NCBI GenBank assembly: GCA_018389105.1
Contig: JACATO010000967.1
Location: 1 to 64,000, forward strand
Reading direction: 5' to 3'
DNA length: 64,000 bases
Source of the DNA: Nautilus pompilius
Taxonomy: Eukaryota > Mollusca > Cephalopoda > Nautilida > Nautilidae
This document shows, one piece after another, positions 50,101-59,918 of the stretch. The position numbers and the translations under genes are program-made. The stretch's first letter is position 1. Every line of letters starts with the position of its first letter. Under the pieces are notes generated by a model. The model made no database searches and was not told the origin of the DNA. It was given only the letters and a program-made list of their open reading frames with translations.

Positions 50101-51694
50101 ACTATTGAAAACTATGTCGTTTAACCATCTCATCAAACCAAAATATTAAGGAATTCGGGTAATAAAAAGTTATTTAATAACTCTTGTGAACTGTATACAA
50201 CAACAATGATAATAGTACTTACTTCGCATTTAACAGTCTGCGTTCTCCTAAGCCACTGAGTTCCTTTTGAAAGAAAGAAAATAATTGTAATTAAACTGCT
50301 AATGACTTAAGAAATGTTCTGAGAAGACCCCCTTTCAAAATTATCTAAAGCACAACCCATGAGCTAAATCTCATTTAAAAATAGACATTTCACAACTCCA
50401 GTACATACTTCTAAGAATATTATCCTATATAAAATAGAAAAAATAAGACAAAAACTAAATATTTAATTGATGTTATATTATGGTGAAAATGTGGTTTTGA
50501 TATGAAATGCTATAGCATAACATTAACACTTTCAGCAATAATTCACTTAAGTCTTCCAATTTCCAGATGAATTCATGAAATCATAACGTTACTTTGTTCT
50601 ACCTTAAAATACGGCTACTGCATTTTATAGAGAAGTTTGCAACTTAGAGTCAGAAAGGACTAGAGTTGAAATGCCAAGGCTTTTTAAGAGTGGATCATGC
50701 AACAAAGTTTCTGTAAACAACAGGGAATGATAAACTCAGTTGTGAAATTAAAAATGCTGCCAAATTGCTCATTCACTACACCCACCCCGTGTACAGTTCT
50801 ATTCAAATGCAGAATCTCTGTTTCAGTGGACTCTCAGTACTACTCCAGACATTAAAATCTTTCCAGTCAGATCAGTGTTTCTCTGGACCAAAGTCAACTG
50901 GTCGTGCTTGACTGCTCACAAGGCCAGTCCAGTTCGGAGAATTCTTTCCATCCTACATGAATTTTACACTACTGTACAGCTAAACTTAGACCCAAATGTA
51001 TTTCCAAAATCTGCTAGGATTCTTTCACCATAAGCACTCTGCCCTGCCATTTCTTGTTCACAACTAAGCAAAATGAACAGGGATGCAGGTGACAAATTTT
51101 AACAAGCAGAATTTTCTTCACAAAAGCTTCAAGCCAACTACATCACCAAGAACTTTTAATTCCTATGATGATTTTTATAACATCAAATTTCTCCCTACAG
51201 AGATTTCTTTCCCCTCCCTTTCTACCTTTTCTTTTAAAACAAAAATTCACTTTCATGAAAGTCTGCACCACACAGAATTACATTAGACATATGAAAATGT
51301 TAAAATAAAAACCAGAACCTCCTTATTAATTACCTACACTATAGGAGTTATATGGTTCCTTACCTCCATTTATTATTTACACTTAATGACAGACTAAACC
51401 AGTCTTGCATAGGGACTGTAAACCATCAACATCAGTACTATTACTTCTTCAAGAAGACTTTAAACAGCTAATGAATTTCCATCTCATTCAGCTGAAACAA
51501 CATTAAAGTTACACAAATATTTTAGAAAAGATAGATTTTTTAAAACTGTATTTTTGAAAAAAGTTTGTGTTCATTCTTACCGTATCTAAAGCAACAAAAG
51601 TGGAGTTTTTCATGGCCAGGAGAAGAGATGGCCACACATCTTGGAAATTTTCAGCATGCACATCAACCACGGGAATCTTGTCAACAGTAACCAT
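25548..51694 (-). CDS. TOE1: TOE1 / CAF1Z nuclear deadenylase, whole gene (6 exons, 490 aa)
   Basis: CDS = complement(join(25548-26120, 30277-30442, 43662-43921, 44097-44415, 50223-50263, 51581-51694)), 1473 nt; all junctions are GT-AG and in frame. It belongs to the CAF1 branch of DEDD 3'-5' exoribonucleases. TOE1 is known to trim oligo(A) and genomic tails of pre-snRNAs and other small nuclear RNAs in the nucleus and Cajal bodies. Visible catalytic residues are D37 and E39 in VALDTELSG, D189 in [10 protein letters not shown] and D222 in YDTKY. A CCCH zinc finger, C296-x8-C305-x5-C311-x3-H315, spans the exon 5/6 junction. A basic nuclear-localisation run, RRRRKRK, follows at about 333-339. 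The family C-terminal motif [17 protein letters not shown] is present. Length is close to human TOE1 (510 aa). Large introns hold several transposons. Confidence 0.95.
26121..30276 (-). other. TOE1: TOE1 intron 5 (4.2 kb)
   Basis: AT-rich sequence with A runs. I see no other exon, transposon or conserved motif in it. Confidence 0.6.
30277..30442 (-). CDS. TOE1: TOE1 exon 5
   Basis: Acceptor TTTTAACAG and donor GTAAGT. It is in frame from exon 4 (its first base completes a Cys codon) and ends in phase 0. It encodes a poorly conserved linker, then [19 protein letters not shown] and [11 protein letters not shown]. This aligns with the vertebrate segment of the form NYPSSMRDHIDYR ... CDNFS, and C296 is the first ligand of the zinc finger. 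Recognition rests on phase fit and on the zinc-finger continuation into exon 6. Confidence 0.85.
32915..33099 (-). CDS. Possible terminal exon of an unidentified nested gene (frame broken)
   Basis: On the - strand a strong acceptor (T/C-rich tract, CATGTAG) at 33100 is followed in phase 0 by [10 protein letters not shown] and then a stop at 33052-33054. A one-base shift within the first A-rich stretch instead opens a frame reading [20 protein letters not shown], a charged heptad-like segment ([16 protein letters not shown]) and a stop at 32915. The second frame looks much more like protein. The shift is either a homopolymer error or real pseudogenisation. The predicted C-terminus is coiled coil. 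Family not recognised. Confidence 0.4.
33211..33363 (-). CDS. Possible exon of the unidentified nested gene
   Basis: A 51-codon open segment flanked by an acceptor (TTTTACAAG) and a strong donor (GTAAGT), phase 0-0. It encodes [20 protein letters not shown], then [19 protein letters not shown]. The alternation of hydrophobic strands and loops looks coding. Family not recognised. It is nested in TOE1 intron 4 on the same strand but is not needed for the TOE1 frame. Confidence 0.4.
36118..36213 (-). CDS. Possible upstream exon of the unidentified nested gene
   Basis: A very strong acceptor (12 Ts, then AATTATCAG) precedes 32 open codons reading [18 protein letters not shown] and [14 protein letters not shown], ending at a GTAGGG donor in phase 0. 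The phase matches the candidate exon at 33211-33363. It could still be a chance open frame. Confidence 0.25.
38281..40720 (-). mobile_element. Complex repeat with pogo/Tigger-like transposase remnants
   Basis: Between about 39.8 and 40.7 kb the - strand retains pieces of a Tigger/jerky-type transposase: [17 protein letters not shown] (CENP-B-type DNA-binding domain), [17 protein letters not shown] (core of the DDE domain) and [13 protein letters not shown] (C-terminal part). They are separated by stops and frame changes. The parts at 38281-38790 and 39650-39850 recur, diverged, at 57.9-58.6 kb, so this is a repeat family. Ends were not determined. Confidence 0.6.
39060..39590 (+). pseudogene. 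Decayed coding segment of unknown origin
   Basis: On the + strand one frame is open for about 60 codons and contains [20 protein letters not shown] and [11 protein letters not shown]. After a stop near 39347, another frame reads [19 protein letters not shown] and [20 protein letters not shown]. Sequence quality is protein-like, with at least one frameshift and an upstream in-frame TGA. The related repeat at 57.9-58.6 kb lacks this block. I do not recognise the family; it could be a retrocopy or a transposon gene. Confidence 0.35.
41299..42611 (-). mobile_element. 1.3-kb DNA transposon with ~110-bp inverted repeats, degenerate transposase
   Basis: The left end, CACTGGTCAACA, is matched by the right end read on the - strand, CACTGGCCAACA. 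The repeats then realign over GACTAATTT and TTTTTGCCTATCAC and the following TCAAGTTTTTG(C/T)TCTACAG. Between them the - strand encodes fragments of a widespread transposon-borne protein: [39 protein letters not shown] and [11 protein letters not shown], interrupted by stops. The termini starting CACTG and a near 3-bp duplication (CAA/TAA) resemble the CACTA-Mirage-Chapaev group. That placement is tentative. Confidence 0.65.
43662..43921 (-). CDS. TOE1: TOE1 exon 4 (catalytic Asp 3 and 4)
   Basis: Acceptor TTTTTAG and donor GTAGGG. It encodes residues 159-244 and the first two bases of C245: [20 protein letters not shown] with D189, and [14 protein letters not shown] with D222. This is the second half of the CAF1 nuclease fold. 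Confidence 0.95.
44097..44415 (-). CDS. TOE1: TOE1 exon 3
   Basis: Acceptor CTTTCTAG and donor GTAGGC. It encodes [28 protein letters not shown], a Ser/Thr-rich insert, then [20 protein letters not shown] and YHKGNDQ. These blocks are shared with vertebrate TOE1; the Ser-rich insert (about residues 84-98) is longer here. A 175-bp intron separates it from exon 4. Confidence 0.95.
45691..48415 (+). mobile_element. hAT DNA transposon with 8-bp target duplication
   Basis: The element runs 45699-48407. Its termini are imperfect inverted repeats: CAGGGATTCCCAACC at the left, and CAGTGGTTCCCAACG at the right when read on the - strand. It is flanked by a perfect 8-bp direct repeat ATCTAACC (45691-45698 and 48408-48415). 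An 8-bp duplication and CAG-type ends are diagnostic for hAT. The 2.7-kb element carries a single transposase relic on the + strand and a GT-rich 5' non-coding part. Confidence 0.93.
46372..48145 (+). pseudogene. hAT transposase pseudogene (BED finger; ZBED5/SCAND3-like)
   Basis: Starting [17 protein letters not shown], it has a BED zinc finger (CVLCHAVLS ... HLETKHLEH). The RNase-H-like core follows with [20 protein letters not shown] (first catalytic Asp region) and [16 protein letters not shown] (second), then an all-alpha insertion and the C-terminal dimerisation block ([19 protein letters not shown]). It is the type related to vertebrate ZBED5, SCAND3 and FAM200 proteins. It is inactive: the frame changes near 46.55, 46.85 and 47.39 kb, with in-frame stops near 47188 and 47930. 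Confidence 0.9.
48838..49835 (-). pseudogene. ZDHHC6: Processed pseudogene of ZDHHC6 palmitoyltransferase, DHHC core deleted
   Basis: Without introns, the - strand reads in order: [13 protein letters not shown] (transmembrane end); [38 protein letters not shown] (start of the Cys-rich domain); after a gap, a membrane helix ([18 protein letters not shown]) and [27 protein letters not shown]; and the C-terminal SH3-like domain ([15 protein letters not shown] ... GWFPRRC). This order is specific to ZDHHC6. At least three frameshifts are present, and the catalytic DHHC segment after CNR is missing. At the 3' end the - strand has AATAAA (48862-48867) followed 15-20 nt later by nine As, as expected for a reverse-transcribed mRNA. 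Confidence 0.85.
50223..50263 (-). CDS. TOE1: TOE1 exon 2 (41 nt, ELSG motif)
   Basis: This microexon encodes [13 protein letters not shown] plus two bases of a Lys codon; acceptor CAAAAG and donor GTAAGT. Its Glu completes the exonuclease I motif D-x-E (D37, E39). It is found because exon 1 ends exactly at GATACG and exon 3 needs two incoming bases; both phases fit. Confidence 0.93.
50264..51580 (-). other. TOE1: TOE1 intron 1 of the coding region
   Basis: A 1.3-kb AT-rich intron with no other feature seen. Confidence 0.8.
51581..51694 (-). CDS. TOE1: TOE1 exon with start codon
   Basis: ATG at 51694, reading [20 protein letters not shown] then [18 protein letters not shown]; donor GTAAGA. 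D37 is the first catalytic Asp. The ATG lies seven bases after a good acceptor (TTTATATTTCAG, AG at 51702-51701). So a non-coding 5' exon probably exists upstream, or an alternative coding exon could add residues, as the human protein has about 30 more at its N-terminus. Confidence 0.88.
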
Positions 51695-51733
51695 TTTGGG
51701 CTGAAATATAAACCAGTGATACAAGTCAGCCTC

Positions 51734-51736
<3 letters not shown>

Positions 51737-51765
<29 letters not shown>

Positions 51766-51788
51766 ACACACACACACACACACACAGG
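51737..51788. repeat. (TA)n and (CA)n compound microsatellite
   Basis: About ten TA units are followed, after a short GTATG interruption, by about eleven CA units, just upstream of the TOE1 start-codon exon. Confidence 0.9.
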
Positions 51789-51789
51789 A

Positions 51790-53030
51790 TTTCTTAAATG
51801 CAAGCTGACACATTATGAACATCTGTTGTTCAGCCTCAAGTTATCTATTTAGCTATTCAGAATTTACACGAGATAAATTTCAATTGTTCTACCTGTCATC
51901 TTAAGCTCCCAAGACAAAGTTATTGCTTTTTTATCAAAAGTAACATTTTTTAAAGTTAATTCACAGAACATACAGCCAAACATTTTAAACCCATCGTAAA
52001 TCAGTCGAAAAATACAAAATGTTGGCTTGAAATGGGTCATTCATGTAACATACATTTTCAACCCCTAGTTTTAAAAAAGGATTATTATTTGTAAATATTT
52101 CCTTTGGACAATTTAGATTGCATCAAGTTGTTAAAAAAATTCATTTCACCAGAAACAATTTTTAAAAATACCAAATTACAGTACACTTTATGCCATTAGC
52201 AAATGCACTGTGAAAATTTAGAAATATCTGAAATAAAAATTATTTGCGCATTGCATCCAAACAGCATGGAGGTTGATCTGCACAATTTTGGGGTTTATTG
52301 AGCAAAAATGAAGTTAGCCAGAGATCTAGTCAGAATTAACAATAAACTGAATGCCACGAATCAAGATTAACAGGCAGAAGTTGTGTTTTACAGCCAGATA
52401 ACCACCCTCAGACATACTGCTAAGACTGTCATGCCACAACAGGAAGTGCTGCTCACATAACTGAAATGGCTCTCGGAGGCCCAATCTGAATATAACAACT
52501 TTATGACTACCTGGATCTGAATAACCACAATGGCTCATTTACAAGCTTTACAAAAGTATGGAGCATGAGTCAAAGAAAGCCTTGAATTGGGAAGTCATAC
52601 TAAATATAATTCATGTTTGTACACGTATACCAAAGAACATGTGCATACATTCTTTTGTTCTTAATAAACAGTAGTTGTCACGTATCTATTTACAAAATAC
52701 TGATTAAATAAAAGAATTTCTGTACATATCTTTTGCTATTCTGTTGTTGTATCCAAACCCATTACCGCTAACAGCCATAATTATCAGTGGTCACATAATA
52801 GGCAGTTATAAGTGCAGATTGGCAAATTTCAGGATATACTACAGACAAAGTACAAAGGGAAGAGAAATGAAAAAATTGAACTTTAATGAGATAGCTATTG
52901 CTACAAAATGAAAACAAATGCAAGTCCAGCTTTCACTGTTCTCTAGAGAAGAACTAAGACTGAAAAGTAATAATAGTCACATCACCACCCAGACATTCCA
53001 GCTAACTGTTGCCAATTATCTGTGTCCGAT
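51790..53030. other. TOE1 upstream DNA, nothing recognised
   Basis: AT-rich sequence. The TOE1 promoter or 5' UTR exon may be here or further right, but I could not identify it. No CpG-rich segment marks it. Confidence 0.5.
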
Positions 53031-53750
53031 ATTGACCATTCTAGAAATTGCAGCAACTGGTGACAAGGTTGTTCTCTTGGTGTTCATAGAAGGCACTATG
53101 AGGATATGCAACCAAATGTCAACAAAGACGATCCTTTTCAGAGCACAAAAACTCTTTCAAACTATCAATGAAGTGACAAATTTTTGGGTGATTCAGTTGC
53201 CTGCCGGTACAAGCCTACCCAAGCAACGGCCAACGGCCATGACAACACCACAGCAGCACGTGTGGCTCCAACATGCTAGAACATCTAAAATGGTAACAGT
53301 CCAGCAGATAGTCACTCTCAGAACATTTCAGTGCCAACCATTTGTATAAAACAGCATCAAGCTGTTTAAGTTCAGGTTTATGAAGAGTATGCAGTTAACG
53401 AATTTGCATAAAATCCCATTAACTTGTCTTTTTTGCTCCTTAATGCCAGAGGAGGTAAAAGCAGATGTTGAATTCTCTCATTAAATCATTCCTATTTTCA
53501 CCTTTTGCAAGTCTCTTGTGTGTCTGTCTCTGATTTACTGCTTGAATTACCCTCTTTCTCTTTTCATCTTTAGCTGTTGGTGGTTTATTTGATGCCATAC
53601 TGGAAAGGTGTGCTGATAATCTGCGATAAATACGGAACAATGGTGGCCACGGAAGAGGACACCCAGCAGTGCCACCAATGACACTTGGTAAATATTTGGC
53701 CAACAGAGCTTTTGGTGGATACCATTGTTTAGGATGGTGATTGCCAAGAT
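53030..53750 (-). mobile_element. Tigger-like transposon remnant (N-terminal part)
   Basis: The - strand has MASNKPPTAKDEKRKRV followed by RLAKGENRNDLMREFNI, the N-terminal helix-turn-helix of Tigger/jerky transposases. Further along are DKLMGFYANS and KQLDAVLYKWLALK, the start of the CENP-B-type domain. Several stops and frame changes follow and the catalytic part is not visible. It is a different copy from that at 24-25 kb. Boundaries are approximate. Confidence 0.6.
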
Positions 53751-56700
53751 AGTATCACAATGCAGATCACTTTTCTGAAATGCCTGATAAACAAGTTTTT
53801 ACTGTGGTAAATATAGTATAAAATAAATTCACATTATATGCTGCTGTACATATAAAACAACATTAAAGTTTGTTCTTAGTTTACAATGGAGCTACACCAA
53901 CAAAGCATACTACTATCCTATAATGTCAATCCTGCTTAAGTTACAATATTTTAGGTAAAAAAAAAGAAGAGAAAAGAAACTGCTTTATTTCAATGTTGAT
54001 ATTTATTAATTTTCCACTTTTAAAATGAGGCAGCAAATATATTAAGTTCCTACCTTTGGCTACTAAAGAAACAGAAAAAAAAAAAAAATTACAGGTGCTC
54101 TCACAATACGACTCCAGACACAAAAACCCTCCAGTTTTTTTGTAGCATTTTATCGGTTTCCCTGGCATAAATAATTCAGATAAAAGGTCTCTGGTTTTAT
54201 TTTTATTTGCATAACAAGAAAAATTCATGTGCTGTGACCTTTTCTTTTATTATAATGTAAACCTTCAAACCTGTATGCTATCATAGACAGGAGAACAGAG
54301 CAGACTGGGGTTAGCTGGATACATGCTACTGGAAATCCCTAGAGCTCTTCATTTTTAGATGTGGGAGAAAAGAAGAGAGCCTGAAAGGAACTCACGACTG
54401 ACTGGGATTCAAACTCACCTCAACCGTTCACACTACTTATGCTGTTCACTAGCATAGCAGATAAATCTTCAGGTAGTAACAACCTGAGTACCTTGTGTGT
54501 GTGTGAACAGTTCCTGATAGAATTAAATGCTCATTATTTGTATAAATCTACCAATGTACAATATCTTGCTTTAAGAATAAAAAAAAATATAGCTCTAACA
54601 CCATTTATCAAATAAAATTATTTATTTTAAGGCTTGAAATGGATTTTCTATTATTTTTAGAATTCAAACAAACTTTTTAAATAGAAAACAGGTTCTACAT
54701 GATGAATGGTTAATTAGGGTTGCTTTGGCATTGCTCCCTGCATCCAACCACCTTTGCTGGCAGTTGAAGAGTAAATCTTCAGGTCAATTTTTTTGTCCCC
54801 CTCAGAGCACCATCACTATACTCAATTAGTTTGGGCAAGGAGCCATAATTGTGTGTATGGAAATGTCATTGTTGTTCAGCACAATCATTGTGGTAACAGT
54901 GTAGGAATGGATCATCATAGATGCATCAGGAAACCACCTTCAGACCACAATGTGCTACTTAGGACCAACTAATCTGTCCAGAGACATTTCTGGGACATTT
55001 ACATTAAGCCTGTAAGAGTTAAAAAATTCACTAATCAGAACCTACACAATCTTAGCTATTTGACCTTGACCCAGAAGTGGCAAGCAGGTAGGGTGAAGCA
55101 ATATCTGATTTCAAGCACAAGCAGACAGTGCCAGCTACTTAGTTATAAAGGGACTGCAACCAACACTGACCACCACTGTAATCAGGTTACTTTAAAATTG
55201 TAGCAGGTGGATTATGGTGAAATTCTGCCATCAATTATGAAATCCATGAGGTGATTTGGCTAGGAAAAAAAAAAGTGTGGATCCCCAAAGAGAGTCATAT
55301 TTAAACTTAGTATGTTAACTTCAGATAATGATGTACGGTAGCTAGCAATCTCTCTCTCTATTCAGCATTATGAAATGTCAACTGAAATTAAAAAAATTAA
55401 ATAAACTAAAGATCATGCAATCTTCTGTATACCACACCAGTTTTTATTTTACTTGAAGCATCCCCATCTAGAAGCACTAGTTAGTACCCATGTTAAAACT
55501 AGATATACATTTAGTCAACACACCTGGGGTTCCTACTACCAAACCTATACTGCATAATACATATTCGAAGAGCAATGATATTACGGGTTTGATCTTTAAA
55601 AGGATCCACTATTAATACTCTCACATACTAAAGTCCACCTTAAATGTTAAGTAGTTTAACGATCCATATTTTCCAAGCAAATTGTCTAAATCTCTTTTAA
55701 ATATGGTCTAAAAAAGCAGAGAGTTAGCTGCAAATATGTATGTAGTTAATTTATTTTTACTATAAAAACCCTGCTAACAGATTGAGCATATGAATATATT
55801 TATTTTAAAATCAAATCAAATCCACGTGAACACAAAATAGTAAAATAAGAATGCATAAACAAGATGATATCATCAACCCAAGTTGCTTTGCTTTCTTCTA
55901 CACATATCTATAAATCTCGTGTGTTTATTTTTAGGTAGAGAATATTGTGAACAATGAACAATTTGATGAAACAATCAATATATTGATTATGATGATAATA
56001 AAAAAGTAAAAAAAAAAATTATACCATGGTTAGTTATAGATTTTTTTCTTGGTGATAGATGCAGCAGATAAACCATCATAAATACGATATTCTGACAAAC
56101 TCAAGTGCATCACTCTGCCTCCTGGAGAGTTCCATCAATTTCTGATGGACGATTAAAGTCACTTTTGTCAAACTAACCCATGTACCCAGAGGCCTTAATA
56201 ATGAAATAGTGAAGGAGTAGAATATTAAAATGAAGTCTGTTAATTTCATGAGCAGTCAACCAGAATTATTAAGATTACAAACAGCTTTTTAAAAAAAAAA
56301 AAAATTTTTTTTTTATTACTGATATCAGACAAAAAGGTTAAACTGGTTATGTCAACATGAAATTTATTATCGGCTATGCTTTTATCTTTTTAAACATCTA
56401 TTACTGTCCTTCTTGACATTTGAAAATTTACAAGGCAAATCAGAACATTTTAGCATGTAAATGAAAAAAAAAAGTTTGCTTTATAAGCAAAGTAAGTAGA
56501 AAACATGCTGGAAAAAACTTATAAAAATGCTAACTTTTCAAATTAAGGTAGTTGAGTTATATTACTAAAAACAGCAAATAAACCAGGGATATGCTGATTA
56601 ATTGGCAGATAATCAGTAATCTGCCCGATCAGCTGATTATTAGGCTTCAGAGCAGCAACATATTTCTTTACTCAGAAATAACTAGAATGATGATTGTATG

Positions 56701-57300
56701 CTGTCCTTATTACACCTAGCTTTATCTACAAATCAATTAATACAGATTAACACACAACCAGTCATAAATCTAGCACAATGGTGGGGAGGAGAGATAATGG
56801 TAAATCCCTTAAGCATTTATTCAATCAGCACCTCTACATATGTTTATCCAATATAGATGTCTTTTTTCTGGAGGGAAGGGTGCCAATCAGTTTCAGTTTA
56901 GCCAAATCCCAATACATAATGAGATGAAGTATTAAAAGCAATAGTATTCTACAAGCACAAATTCAACAGATGGAATGAAACCTCTCAAAGCTGTAAAATC
57001 AAGAACGCCATTTATAATGCACAAACGCCTAACTTTACCACTCATCTATGCCCATCGGTGATAACTGTCTATGGAAGATGAGTTTTTTTCCAGCCTCTTA
57101 AAGTGAAGAATAGTATATCTTTCCCACCATAACAAAGGATCAGTAGGGGGAAGTTAAAATATTTCCCAATATGTTCTCTCTGTAACAGCAGTTTTTTTTT
57201 TTTTTTTCTGTTTTAGTTCTTAAGAACCTACTGTTTGCTTTCCTGTAGAAGAACTGGCAGTAGACAAATGATTGAGTAGTTTTCTAACTGAGAGAGATTG
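53751..57300. other. AT-rich intergenic DNA
   Basis: No coding exon recognised on either strand. Near 54.4 kb the - strand contains AGTTTGAATCCC, which resembles a Pol III B box, so an old tRNA-derived SINE is possible but lacks a convincing A box. A-rich and T-rich runs occur at 54080 and 56290. Confidence 0.45.
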
Positions 57301-57316
57301 TAAGTCAACAATCATC

Positions 57317-57667
57317 TCACCTATTCTTTGATGCATTGGTGTGGCTCAAGGATCTCTGATGGCCCAACATCATTTTCTTGTTAAGAAATTCCTCCAGTCG
57401 TTTGTTTACTACAACCTTGCCTGGATTTTGTTTCCTTTTATCCTGAAGCATTTCTGCATTGTATTTGGTGGCATGATTAACCTTTAAATTGTTAATCATG
57501 TTGGTAGTTGTAAATGTCTTTGCAGTTTGCCCACCCTGAGATTTCCTGATTGCAAAGCTTGCATTTAATTTTGAAAGAATCTTTCTGAATCGCAAAATAA
57601 TTCCATTCAAAGTTGTTTTTTTTTTTTGAAAATTACAGTTCTGACCCCCCCAGCTAAACAGCACCAA
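57317..57667 (-). pseudogene. BED-finger fragment of an old hAT-like transposase
   Basis: The - strand frame reads SQGGQTAKTFTTTNMINNLK then VNHATKYNAEMLQDKRKQ. The pattern GG-x-TAKTF-x-T-x-N-(L/M)-x-x-HLK is that of BED zinc fingers of Ac/ZBED-type hAT proteins. The zinc-binding Cys pair and one His are lost and no catalytic core follows. Isolated and certainly inactive. Confidence 0.5.
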
Positions 57668-57911
57668 AAAGAAAATTGATTAGCCCCAATATTCAGTTAA
57701 ACCAACCAACCAACAATATAGGTTTATAACACCCATGATTACTTAATCCTCTCTGGTTCAAGTCAGCCACTGATGAGTCATTTAATGACCACTTCAATCT
57801 ACACCAGATATACATATAGAAGGATGCCTGTCCACATTAATCACCTTCTCTGCCCATTTATACCCCTTTGTTTACCTGTGAATGCTATTTTACCAGGGAA
57901 GTTAACAGCTT

Positions 57912-58640
57912 GAACCACATGCATTACCTAGTTTATTTACTTAACACATGATGAAATCCAACAGTGAATCCTTTTCTTTGGTGATGTGGACCATTCAGCT
58001 GATCAAATAGCAATAAAGAATCAAGGATTGTGTTGGCAAAGAGCAATACAAAGGCAAGAGCAGCAAGGTCATCAAGTGGAAGTTGAGTCATCTGCAGCTG
58101 ATCAATGTGCCTTGATGTTGTTTTCCAGTCAAAGACTGATGTTCCTGATAATGACCCCAGCAAATTTCTTATACCACATGGCTGAGGAATCTAACTGCTA
58201 TGCCATTCCATGTGCCCAGATGGAGGCAGGCAGTGCTAACACCTAGATGGACACCATCAGGGAGATGAAGAAAGCGCCTGTAGCAGTAAAACTAACTATA
58301 ATTCTGTACCTTCCATTGAGAATTATCAGAGGGAGGATGACTTAGTGTCAAAAGTAACGATAGCTAAACTATTCAAGAAAATGAATCAGTGTGACAACAA
58401 TCAAATGATTTTACCCTCAATTTTTAACCTTTTGCACTACAAATAAAAATTTTTTCTTTTCATTTTCTGGACATTTCTTTTTCATTTTAATTGAACTATG
58501 TGCTGAGTCACTGGTGCCATTTTCATGACTTTTTAAATGTCTCAAGGTGGTGCATTTTGCGCAGCCATCCTGGAAATTGTCTGAACATTTGTGCATATTA
58601 AATACCGCATTTCCTGAAAGTGAAAGGTTAAGCATTGCAC
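57912..58640 (-). repeat. Second copy of the 38-kb repeat family
   Basis: Diverged similarity to 38281-38790 (shared blocks include GTGAATCCTTT, TGATGTCCCTGAT/TGATGTTCCTGAT and ACCACA(A/T)GGCTGAGGA) and to 39650-39850 (CTCATTTTCTGGACAT and GTGCATTTTGCGCAGCC/GTGCATTCTGAGCAGCC). It lacks the ~850 bp between them. Only a short C-terminal transposase trace remains. Confidence 0.65.
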
Positions 58641-59916
58641 TGTTGCTAACCAAAGTGGTTATCAATCATAACTACAGTAAAAACAATGTTTACCTTTCCT
58701 AGGTAAAAAAAAACCACATAGTTCTTATCACAGCACACTCCTAATAATCATACCTTATGCCACATGTTACCTGGATTAGGTATTGTCCATAAGAGAAACA
58801 GGAGCACAATGGCAGTTTGATCACTCAATTTGATAATATTTAAAACAACAACAACAACAAATTACTAGAGTCAGAAATTCCTGATCAATCAATACATCAC
58901 TAAGAAGAATTAGGCAAAATACAGTGTAGAGGCTCTCTCTGTCATAAACATCAGACTTACTTTCTTTAATGTTGTAGCAGCTGCAAACATGCAAAATGCT
59001 TGCATCCATAATCAAAACAAAGTTTTAGATCAACTTGTATTGCTGATATATAACTTCAGATACTGTTAGACTGTTCTAATAATGCAGTGCAACAAACACT
59101 CCATGCAATGCTAATCTGGTTTTAACCATTTTTCCTCTAGCAAAACAATACGTTGGTAGGATGTTGTAATGCATCACAAGCTCTCCATGATAGCTTTGAG
59201 ATGAGCAATTATTCAGCGAGATTTTACTTTAATTTTTTATTCGCAAGTAAATTTTTAATGTAAAGAGTTTGGGCAACTGAATAAAATTTGGATATGCAAA
59301 GTTTAATGTCCACATCCAAGACAAAAAAGCAGCTCTTGTGGTAGATGATACTATATACAGAAATAGATTTTTGGCTTTACAGTAGCTGCAGGCCAAAACT
59401 AGTTATGAATTTTACTAATTGGCCAATTAATCTGTAAGCAACCATTTTGACAAAAGGCGCATCTCTAAAAGAAACCATAATAGATCTATTATAATATACT
59501 AACCTATTTGCATGAAACTCTTCTTATTCTTCAATATAAGGGTAATTATAATGACACCAGTCCCTAAACTATCAGCAAATTAAGTTTGCAATAAACTTGA
59601 AATTGGTAGAATTTCTTTTTTTCTTCCTAAATATCTAGTGTTGCAAAGAAAAATTACCCATCTTAAAGGTCAAATAAATAATATGCTAGAGGGGTGGAAG
59701 AGCTTATTTTCAATGTACAGTAAACTATGTAAATAACAGCACCCTCAGGGAATCAGGGATGCCACTATATCGAACATTCTATTATATGGAGCATCCAAGT
59801 AAGTAAGGTATAAGGGTGGTGTAAATAAGTAGAATATAAAATGGTGTAGGTGCTGCCAGTTTAATCAAAATATTAAAAAAAAAAAAAACGCATCGCACCA
59901 AGTTGCATACATAAAA
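58641..59916. other. AT-rich intergenic DNA
   Basis: A (CAA)n run near 58845 and an A run near 59877. No gene or repeat family recognised. Confidence 0.5.
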
Positions 59917-59918
59917 TA

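Larger units (their letters stand above)
44416..50222 (-). other. TOE1: TOE1 intron 2 (5.8 kb)
   Basis: Hosts the hAT element (45699-48407) and the ZDHHC6 pseudogene (48838-49835). The remaining 44.5-45.7 kb and 49.85-50.2 kb are AT-rich unique sequence. Confidence 0.8.

Noticed and set aside
52918-53349. 143-aa reading frame on the + strand
   Set aside because: It partly overlaps, in antisense, the Tigger remnant, and has no recognisable domain.
54340-54480. tRNA-derived SINE on the - strand
   Set aside because: A B-box-like AGTTTGAATCCC is present but no clear A box or second copy was found.
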